DNA of 11,761 nucleotides, taken from assembly GCA_035252155.1 (NCBI GenBank), contig DATFDL010000364.1:1-11761 (forward strand), written 5' to 3'. How positions within the stretch are numbered: the first letter of the stretch is position 1; the number at the start of each line of letters is the position of its first letter. Below the pieces are notes generated by a model. That model searched no databases and had not been told where the DNA came from. It was given only the letters and a program-made list of their open reading frames with translations. Positions 7,501 through 11,761 of this stretch are shown here, piece after piece. Source of the stretch: JAICLL01 sp035252155. GTDB lineage: Bacteria; Planctomycetota; Planctomycetia; Pirellulales; JAICIG01. The position numbers were made by a program, and so were the translations under genes.

Positions 7501-9049
7501 GGCCGTGCAGCTTGCCGCGCTAGCGGCGCTATTCGATCGAACGAAGCCGCTGCCGACCGAGAAAATCGCACGCTTGGCCGCCGGCGACGATACCTATCTG
7601 CGCCAGACTGCCGCCAGCTTGCTGGCCCAAAGGGCGCCGATCGACGATCTGGCACGGCTGACGAAATCAGACAACGCAGCCATCCGCCGGGCGGCCGTGC
7701 TGGCGCTGGGCTTTCGGCTCACGGTCCCGCCGCACGACTTCGTTCCGCCCGAACAATTGCCGCTGAGTTATCATGCCGGCAACGCTTCATTCAAGTTGGC
7801 GTTTGCCGATGCGGACCAGCCGGTCGATTTGCGTGCTCTCGGCCGGGTCGGCAGCTTCACGACGGCCGACTGGTGGAAACTTGCTCCCCGCACCGCCGAT
7901 CGACAAGAAGCATTTCATTTGCTCGTCGCAGCGTTGGACGACACGATCAGCGAGGTGGTCGAACAAGCCGCGTATTTTCTCTCGCTCTTGAACGACGCGC
8001 AGGCCGAGCCGCTCATTGCCGAGGCCCGCCGCCGGGTGCTTGCCCGGCAAGCGGCGAATTTTCCGCCACGCAACCTAAGGCGGGCGTGGGTTTTGCCAGT
8101 CACCGACGCTGAGTTCACCCTGGAAGAAGTCTCGCCGCCTGAGCGCGGCCCAGTCGATTTGGCGGCGACCTATGCGATCGGCTCCGAGGGAACGGGCTGG
8201 AGAGAAGCAGACCTCGGCGAAAGTTGGCTGACCAACTCGTCGGCCGGCCGGCAACCCGTCCGCTGGTATCTGTACTTCCAACTGCAAAGCACGTCGCGTC
8301 GCGCGGCGGCCATCGAGCTTTCCGGATGCGAATCGCCGCGGTTGTGGCACAACGGCCGGGCTGTGGTCCCCACCGGCGCGTCGTTCGCCCTGGAGCTGCA
8401 ATCCGGCGGCAACGATTTCCTGGTCCGCGTTGACTTGCAAAAATCGAAAATCCAAAATCCAAAATCCAAAATCGCCCCATTCTTCCGCGCGGCCTCAAGC
8501 GTCGTCGCTGGAGTTCCAGAAAGACTCGACGCGGGCTTGCTGGCCGAGCGGTTGAAGCAAGCGGCCGCCGGGGCCGATCAGGTGTCGGCGGAGTTGCTCA
8601 CGACGGATTGGAGTAAAGGGGCCGAGCACGGCGACGCGAACCGCGGGCGGGCGCTGTTTGGTTCGTTGGGCTGCGTCAAGTGCCACGGGATCACGCTCGA
8701 ACAAGCCGGCGGCGGCGCGCCCAACCTGGCCGGCATTCGCCGCCGCTTCAACACCGCTTACGTGGTCGAGTCGATTCTGCTGCCAAGCAAGCAGGTGGCC
8801 GATCCTTTTCGCGCTGCGACGCTGCAGTTGGCCGATGGCCGCACGCTGACTGGACTGATATTGGCCGACGCCGAGACGCATCTCGAGTTGCTGTTGCCCG
8901 ATGCCAGTCGAATGACGATCGCCATCAGCGAGATCGACGAAAGATCGCCGAGTTCCGTTTCGCCCATGCCGTCTGGGTTGGTCAAGACCGAGCCAGAGCT
9001 GCGTGACCTGCTCGCCTACCTTTTCAGCGACAGCCCGACGCCGCCCTAG
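4565..9049 (+). CDS. Giant exported protein: isomerase-like barrel, LamG, PVC dehydrogenase-type propeller, HEAT, cytochrome c-like domain
   Basis: A 1494-residue multidomain protein. A signal peptide (about 1-25, MLNRHLACVLLLLSAIAA) sends it to the periplasm. Approximate domains: 39-292, a sugar-isomerase/epimerase-type TIM barrel; 309-459, a LamG-like beta-sandwich; 515-855, a propeller like the planctomycete membrane-bound dehydrogenase family (PVGLAFDPQWNLF, RPVGMAMGPDGRMYV); 870-1160, HEAT-like helices; 1200-1290, a second beta-sandwich; and 1350-1494, a heme c domain with C1370-V-K-C1373-H1374 (GCVKCHG), followed by the planctomycete-type PNLAGIRRRF and ADGRTLTGLI segments. The propeller-HEAT-CxxCH order is well known in planctomycetes; the N-terminal barrel and LamG are additions. 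It probably oxidises a carbohydrate-like compound and passes electrons to the heme; the substrate is inference. The barrel appears to lack some usual metal ligands. A heptanucleotide array lies in frame at 8440-8474. ATG 4565 was chosen because it directly precedes the signal peptide. Confidence 0.88.
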   Translation: MLNRHLACVLLLLSAIAAPRAAFPAGEASTPQSLFARENLVAWCIVPFDRRQRTPEDRAEMLARLGFRHFAYDWRAEHLPTFERELQALAKHGIALDAVWFPAALNDDAKTILASLERHKIHTQLWITMGDPAPGGDQAAKVAAAADLLKPIAEETERIGCQIALYNHGGWFGEPENQLAVIDRLGLENVGIVYNLHHGHDHLDRLETLLRLMMPHLLALNLNGMTRQGDRFGRKILPLAQGEVDLPLLRTICASGYRGPIGILGHTMDDAEERLRDNLDGLDWLVANLAGRSTAPRPTPRTPVGEAPSLPAGQFRGRLAEGKPDYRQPPLTVECRAKLLSSDSYNILVAGDTKQSGAHWELFSMAGNGLLTAYLPGMKPDHVRSQRKICDGAWHDAAMLYEADRVRLVLDGEVVADQPVESAGKPVVPGGLGIGRLAEGGLGCHGELAHVRLTRGIRAGMHRGADAPAADGDTIGLWIIGPAQGDLQDKSPLKNTAKVTEILPTTQGPVPAAQVNFELVGAQGAVELIDRSRTDAYLGVKVDGEGRLFVGAREVVYRFAPDRGGFKLRQEVCRLPADSIVMGLEFRGDDLYVLANNALYLLSNGRIQAGVRPRRILWGLPLDLHVSFHCLAWGPEGDLYLTHGDPLLNYGDWNRPDHWGHWTLYAGPKAEPVPYTGVGAVLRVRPDGSRVRVVAGGLRGPVGLAFDPQWNLFTNDNDHESRADLYAPARLLHVTPHIDFAWPRGWIASKSPRRSDLIEPVTNELGRGVPCDLLWRSDAQGADSLLMARWDQMSVSRFAVQPRGASFSAQGEPFLAGRDFARPVGMAMGPDGRMYVTSLYLGGNVGSPHCYSDLVMISGNESAPAAPRLATASSAELWEELSHPDLLRRQRAHQEILRRGGLREAARKLRKASTDDPAQAHLPWLLAAGGLAEARRLQSTAADDPRAARRVQAIRVLAEFKAIGAPDDLFITALDDRAPAVQLAALAALFDRTKPLPTEKIARLAAGDDTYLRQTAASLLAQRAPIDDLARLTKSDNAAIRRAAVLALGFRLTVPPHDFVPPEQLPLSYHAGNASFKLAFADADQPVDLRALGRVGSFTTADWWKLAPRTADRQEAFHLLVAALDDTISEVVEQAAYFLSLLNDAQAEPLIAEARRRVLARQAANFPPRNLRRAWVLPVTDAEFTLEEVSPPERGPVDLAATYAIGSEGTGWREADLGESWLTNSSAGRQPVRWYLYFQLQSTSRRAAAIELSGCESPRLWHNGRAVVPTGASFALELQSGGNDFLVRVDLQKSKIQNPKSKIAPFFRAASSVVAGVPERLDAGLLAERLKQAAAGADQVSAELLTTDWSKGAEHGDANRGRALFGSLGCVKCHGITLEQAGGGAPNLAGIRRRFNTAYVVESILLPSKQVADPFRAATLQLADGRTLTGLILADAETHLELLLPDASRMTIAISEIDERSPSSVSPMPSGLVKTEPELRDLLAYLFSDSPTPP
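8440..8474 (+). repeat. Five in-frame heptanucleotide repeats inside the giant protein gene
   Basis: Five perfect 7-nt units run head to tail: AAAATCG, three copies of AAAATCC, then AAAATCG. They are strikingly AT-rich against their surroundings. Because 7 is not a multiple of 3, the units are read in shifting frames and give the low-complexity peptide KSKIQNPKSKI (residues about 1292-1304). They fall in the linker between the second beta-sandwich and the heme domain, where an insertion would be tolerated. Similar intergenic heptanucleotide arrays are known from cyanobacteria; one inside a coding frame is less usual. Confidence 0.85.
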
Positions 9050-9078
9050 GCCGAGCACACGCACGCTCGCCAGCGCCG

Positions 9079-9639
9079 CTAGCGCGACAGTAAACGTGCC
9101 AGCAATTCTGCTCGCGAATGCACGCCGAGCGTGCGGTAGATGCTGCGGAGGTGATTGTGCGCGGTGTGCCGACTGATGTTCAGCTTGCGGGCGATTTGCT
9201 TCTCGACCAGGCCCGCTAGCGCAAGATCGAGCACCCGACGCTGGGCGACGGACAGCTCGTTGACCGCGGCCCCGTGGCCTTGTTCTGTGGCGAGCGCCAG
9301 CGCGTGCGTGCTGGCCGTGTCCAACGACGACCCGCAATCCAGCTCTTGGCCGTCTGCCTGGGCAATGACAAACGATACTTGCCCAAGTCGAAACGCCTGC
9401 CCAAGCGCGCGTTCGGCCATTTCGACGCGCATTCCGTCAACGAACATGCCGTTGCGGCTGCGCAGGTCTCGAACCTCGACACGCCCCCCAGAGACGCGAA
9501 GCTCGGCGTGCCGACGGGAAATGGTCGGATGCGGCACAATCAGGTTGCACCGCACCGAACGGCCGCAAAGAAACGTCCCATCGCCGACGACAAAGCCCGG
9601 TACCGGCAAGCATCGCGGCTGATTCAACAAGGCCAACAT
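9079..9639 (-). CDS. FHA domain - LuxR-type HTH fusion regulator
   Basis: A 186-residue cytoplasmic protein in two parts. The FHA domain (about 15-95) has the core phosphothreonine-binding residues: G26-R27-S28, S41-R-R-H44 and R62-N63-G64 (LRSRNGMFVDG). A linker of about 35 residues leads to a LuxR/GerE-type helix-turn-helix (129-186): LSVAQRRVLDLALAG, VEKQIARKLNIS, then HTAHNHLRSIYRTLGV. There is no receiver or autoinducer domain, so the input is probably binding of a phosphothreonine peptide, linking it to Ser/Thr kinases, which are abundant in planctomycetes. The start is at ATG 9639. A longer frame reaching 9720 would begin inside the tRNA and give the well-known false translation SRVRVPSPA. 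GTG at 9648 is an alternative start. It lies 51 nt after the tRNA on the same strand and converges with the giant gene across 29 nt. Target genes are unknown. Confidence 0.9.
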   Translation of the reverse strand: MLALLNQPRCLPVPGFVVGDGTFLCGRSVRCNLIVPHPTISRRHAELRVSGGRVEVRDLRSRNGMFVDGMRVEMAERALGQAFRLGQVSFVIAQADGQELDCGSSLDTASTHALALATEQGHGAAVNELSVAQRRVLDLALAGLVEKQIARKLNISRHTAHNHLRSIYRTLGVHSRAELLARLLSR

Positions 9640-9649
9640 GACATCCACC

Positions 9650-9686
9650 CGCGGCGATTTTGTGGAAAGCAGGTTCGAGCGCCGCG
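9650..9686 (-). promoter_or_regulatory. Possible stem-loop between tRNA and the FHA-LuxR start
   Basis: In the 51-nt leader, CGCGGCG (complement of 9680-9686) can pair with CGCCGCG (complement of 9650-9656), giving a 7-bp GC stem with a 23-nt loop ending 10 nt before the ATG. It has no U-tract, so it is not a standard terminator. It could mark tRNA 3' processing or affect translation. In GC-rich DNA it may also be chance. Confidence 0.25.
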
Positions 9687-9690
9687 CGAG

Positions 9691-9763
9691 AGCGGGTGAA
9701 GGGACTCGAACCCTCGACATCCAGCTTGGGAAGCTAGCGCTCTGCCAACTGAGCTACACCCGC
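9691..9763 (-). tRNA. tRNA-Gly(CCC)
   Basis: On the minus strand this 73-nt stretch folds as a complete cloverleaf. The acceptor stem GCGGGTG (9763-9757) pairs fully with CACCCGC (9698-9692). The D arm is GCTC/GAGC with the AGTTGGCA loop. The anticodon stem CTAGC/GCTGG encloses loop TTCCCAA, so the anticodon is CCC (complement of 9728-9730), reading glycine GGG. The T arm is GAGGG, TTCGAGT, CCCTT. The discriminator base is T, as expected for bacterial tRNA-Gly. The 3' CCA is not encoded (the next bases are CTC), so it must be added by the CCA-adding enzyme. Confidence 0.95.
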
Positions 9764-9772
9764 ACGGCTTTC

Positions 9773-9778
9773 ATTCTA
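9773..9778 (-). promoter_or_regulatory. Candidate -10 box of the tRNA-Gly gene
   Basis: The minus strand reads TAGAAT, 9 nt upstream of the mature tRNA 5' end and in the only AT-rich patch nearby. No -35 element at proper spacing is visible: the nearest, TTGCTG at 9805-9800, is 21 nt away. Confidence 0.3.
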
Positions 9779-9846
9779 ATGGGTGCCGATCGGTAAGACC
9801 AGCAATCGTCGTTGTCCTCCCGCCCAACCGCCGCCTGCTTCCCCCG

Positions 9847-9908
9847 CTTCCCATCTCCCCCGCTTGGCGTCGCCCCTGCTCCCCTTCTCCGCGTCTTCCC
9901 ATCTCCCC
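9847..9908. repeat. Purine/pyrimidine tract with 14-nt direct repeat
   Basis: CTTCCCATCTCCCC occurs exactly at 9847-9860 and again at 9895-9908, within a tract nearly free of A. On the minus strand it holds several runs of three to five G, so a G-quadruplex with some long loops is conceivable. Similar degenerate polypurine repeats are familiar between genes in planctomycetes and cyanobacteria, so a dispersed repeat is the likeliest explanation. Confidence 0.6.
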
Positions 9909-10084
9909 ATTTCCGCCGCCGCCGCCGCGCGCCCGGCTTGTGTCGCACTGCGAATTTGGGTATTTCTACGCCGCCCCTCTTCAGCGAGCTCGCCACCGCG
10001 ACTGCGCGCGTGCGCGCCTCGGCCTGAAGTCGGCGTCATTTCTTCGCTTCACTTCCCCACCCTCAAAGCACGGAACTTCTCTCG

Positions 10085-11761
10085 ATGGCCGATGCCTGCT
10101 TCGATCGGTGCGCGCGTTTCTGCGCCGCCGCGGCGCTAGCGTTCTGGATGCTCGGCGCTCGCCCGACCAACGCGCAGATGATTTCGCCCGATGCCCTGCC
10201 CGGCGACGACAATTCGCTCGTTCTGCCCTCGAAGCAGGCCAAGCCCGTCACCACCAGCGACAAGCCGCGCCGCGAGTTGCCGCCTGGCGTCGGCAGTAGC
10301 AGCGGCCTGCTGCCGGCCGGCTTGAACAATCATGACGCTACATTGCCGGCCGGCTGGAACACCCGCGGCGGCCCGCCGCCGGCGCTCTCCGGCAGCGTGC
10401 CGAAGCCCGGCCTGACCGGCCTGACGGGAAAGGAAATCGTCGTCGGCATCAAGTTCATCGGCCTGGTCACCATGAGCGAACAAGCGGCGCGGCGGAACGT
10501 CAAAACCATCGAGGGACGGCCCTTTCATCAGAAAACGGTGCACGACGACGTGCGGCAGTTGGAAAAGGCGGGCCTCTTTCCCGAAGTCAGCTACCAGCGC
10601 GTGGGCGACCATGGCATTGTCGTGATTTTTTCGGTGGTCGAGAGACCCACGATCAGGTACATCAAATTTCACGGCAACAAGATCCGTCGGCGGAGCTTGC
10701 TCAAACAATGCGGCCTCAAGGAAAAAGAGCCGCTGAGCGTCCAGGCGGTCCAAGAAGCCCGGGGCCGCTTGCAAGACTTTTACCACGAGAAAGGCTTCAA
10801 CAACGCGACAGTCAAGATCATCGAGGGCGACAAGCCCGGCGACCGCGGCGTCGTCTTCCTGATCAATGAAGGGCAAAAGCAAAAAGTCTTTTGGGTCGAA
10901 TTCGAGGGCAACAAGATCGCGTCCGACGGGCAACTGCGAACCAAAATCAAGTCGAAGCCGCCGCTGCTGTATCTCTTCAAGGGTGAAGTCGATCGCCAGC
11001 GCATCGAGGAAGACGTCGCGCAAATCACCGACTATTACCGCGGCCTGGGGTTCTTTAGCGCGCGGGTCGGTCGCGAATTGATCTACGACGAAAAGCAAAA
11101 ATGGCTCACCATCCGATTTGTGATCGACGAGGGCCCGCGCTCGAAGGTGGGCAAGGTCAAGTTCGTCGGGCCAAAGGTGCTAACCGAGGAGCAACTGAGG
11201 GCCGACCTGAACATGACCGAAGGCAAGTTTTTCAACGGGGCGAAGTTCGAAAAAGACAAAACCGCCATCGAAGACAAATACGGTGCAAAGGGCTACGTCT
11301 TCGCCGTGATCCAGCCCGACATTAACTACGACGAAAGGCCCGGCGGCGATGTCGACCTGATCTATCAGATCGAAGAGGGCAAACCGTGCGTCGTGTCGCG
11401 CGTGAACATCAAGATTCACGGCGACAATCCGCACACCCGCCGCAACACCATCCTCAACCGCGTCTCGATCCATCCCGGCGATCTGCTGAGCACCAAAGAA
11501 GTGCGCGACAGCGAGCGGCGGTTGCGGGGATCTTCGCTATTCCTCAACACGCCGGGCAATGAGCCGAAGATCACCTTCGACCGTCCCGGCTTAGGCGACG
11601 AGAACAGTATCGCCGAGCGGCCCGGCGGCACGGCCGGCCCGGGTGGTTTCCGAGGCCAAAGTCCCGATCCAGAGCCGCCGCTCGCTGCTCCGCGCAGGTC
11701 CGTTAAGTCGCCTTTCGCTCCGCGGAAGAACGTTGCGCCGCCTAAAACCCGCCCACCGTTT
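10085..11761 (+). CDS. bamA: BamA-like outer-membrane assembly protein, five POTRA repeats (3' end outside window)
   Basis: The frame is open to the right edge, giving 559 residues without a stop. A signal peptide (MADACFDRCARFCAAAALAF, to about NAQ) targets it to the periplasm and outer membrane. A low-complexity Pro/Gly/Ser segment (about 33-113) precedes five POTRA repeats starting near 116, 187, 266, 353 and 433, each with the VxFxGN-type first strand, two helices and a closing strand ending in EG or VVE (VGIKFIG, IRYIKFHGNK, VFWVEFEGNK, VGKVKFVG, VNIKIHGDN). Five POTRAs is the BamA number; TamA and other Omp85 proteins usually have fewer. BamA folds and inserts beta-barrel proteins into the outer membrane. 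After POTRA 5 comes a Pro/Arg-rich stretch (about 515-559), and the barrel is beyond the window. ATG 10085 is the first in-frame ATG after the TGA at 10025; no Shine-Dalgarno sequence is visible. Confidence 0.85.
   Translation, partial: MADACFDRCARFCAAAALAFWMLGARPTNAQMISPDALPGDDNSLVLPSKQAKPVTTSDKPRRELPPGVGSSSGLLPAGLNNHDATLPAGWNTRGGPPPALSGSVPKPGLTGLTGKEIVVGIKFIGLVTMSEQAARRNVKTIEGRPFHQKTVHDDVRQLEKAGLFPEVSYQRVGDHGIVVIFSVVERPTIRYIKFHGNKIRRRSLLKQCGLKEKEPLSVQAVQEARGRLQDFYHEKGFNNATVKIIEGDKPGDRGVVFLINEGQKQKVFWVEFEGNKIASDGQLRTKIKSKPPLLYLFKGEVDRQRIEEDVAQITDYYRGLGFFSARVGRELIYDEKQKWLTIRFVIDEGPRSKVGKVKFVGPKVLTEEQLRADLNMTEGKFFNGAKFEKDKTAIEDKYGAKGYVFAVIQPDINYDERPGGDVDLIYQIEEGKPCVVSRVNIKIHGDNPHTRRNTILNRVSIHPGDLLSTKEVRDSERRLRGSSLFLNTPGNEPKITFDRPGLGDENSIAERPGGTAGPGGFRGQSPDPEPPLAAPRRSVKSPFAPRKNVAPPKTRPPF

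Larger units (their letters stand above)
9764..10084. other. Divergent intergenic spacer, C-rich on the plus strand
   Basis: This 321-nt gap lies between the tRNA (minus strand) and the BamA-like gene (plus strand). I see no gene in it; open frames on either strand are Ala/Arg/Pro low-complexity products of skewed composition. The first part is a strongly pyrimidine-rich tract with the direct repeat described separately. The last 60 nt must hold the leader of the downstream gene, but no clear promoter or ribosome binding site can be named. Confidence 0.6.

Noticed and set aside
8440..8474. CRISPR array
   Set aside because: The units are 7 nt with no spacers, and they lie inside a coding frame.
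9050..9078. Possible bidirectional terminator between convergent genes
   Set aside because: The 29-nt gap is GC-rich and has only short self-complementary pieces (near GCGCCGCTAGCGC) and no U-tract.
8495..9337. Open frame of 280 codons on the minus strand
   Set aside because: It overlaps the heme domain of the giant gene and the FHA-LuxR gene in another frame. The product is Arg/Gln-rich with no recognisable domain.
9640..9720. N-terminal extension of the FHA-LuxR protein
   Set aside because: It begins inside the tRNA and gives the familiar false tRNA translation (SRVRVPSPA).
10136..11098. Open frame of 320 codons on the minus strand
   Set aside because: It is antisense to the POTRA repeats, which are clear on the plus strand; no domain is seen in the minus product.

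Overview
The window looks like chromosomal DNA from a Planctomycetota bacterium, probably of the Pirellulales type. This rests on high GC content, long exported multidomain enzymes, a beta-propeller dehydrogenase-like module joined to a C-terminal CxxCH domain (an architecture largely confined to that phylum), a PQQ-like propeller protein carrying EF-hands, and a BamA-type POTRA protein showing a diderm envelope. The phylum call is inference from protein style; no rRNA or marker gene is present.

Layout, left to right. (1) 3-182: the tail of a WD40-repeat protein on the + strand. (2) 183-399: a convergent intergenic gap holding an imperfect long inverted repeat whose left arm is a tandem 15-mer. 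(3) 400-1845, - strand: an exported PQQ-like beta-propeller protein with an inserted pair of EF-hands. (4) 1846-2091: a divergent intergenic region with weak promoter candidates for both flanking genes and, between them, two head-to-head REP-like hairpins (1936-2002). (5) 2092-9049, + strand: a likely three-gene operon of a Tat-exported serine beta-lactamase-fold hydrolase, a cytoplasmic metal-dependent amidohydrolase, and a 1494-residue exported protein combining a sugar-isomerase-like barrel, a LamG-like domain, a dehydrogenase-type propeller, HEAT-like helices and a cytochrome c-like domain. The gaps are 57 and 7 nt. (6) 9079-9763, - strand: an FHA-LuxR fusion regulator downstream of a tRNA-Gly(CCC). 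(7) 9764-10084: a C-rich spacer (purine-rich on the - strand) with a 14-nt direct repeat. (8) 10085 to the window edge, + strand: a BamA-like outer-membrane assembly protein with five POTRA repeats; the window ends before its barrel.

How the genes may work together: the operon puts two exported proteins around a cytoplasmic amidohydrolase, suggesting breakdown of an unknown organic substrate with oxidation or electron transfer in the envelope. The substrate cannot be read from the sequence. The most striking non-coding signal is the REP pair: each hairpin is preceded by GTAG, the copies are inverted, and they differ at two stem positions where both partners changed together. This is the signature of a REPIN, a non-autonomous element mobilised by a RAYT transposase; no such transposase is in the window. 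No new defence system or complete mobile element was found.
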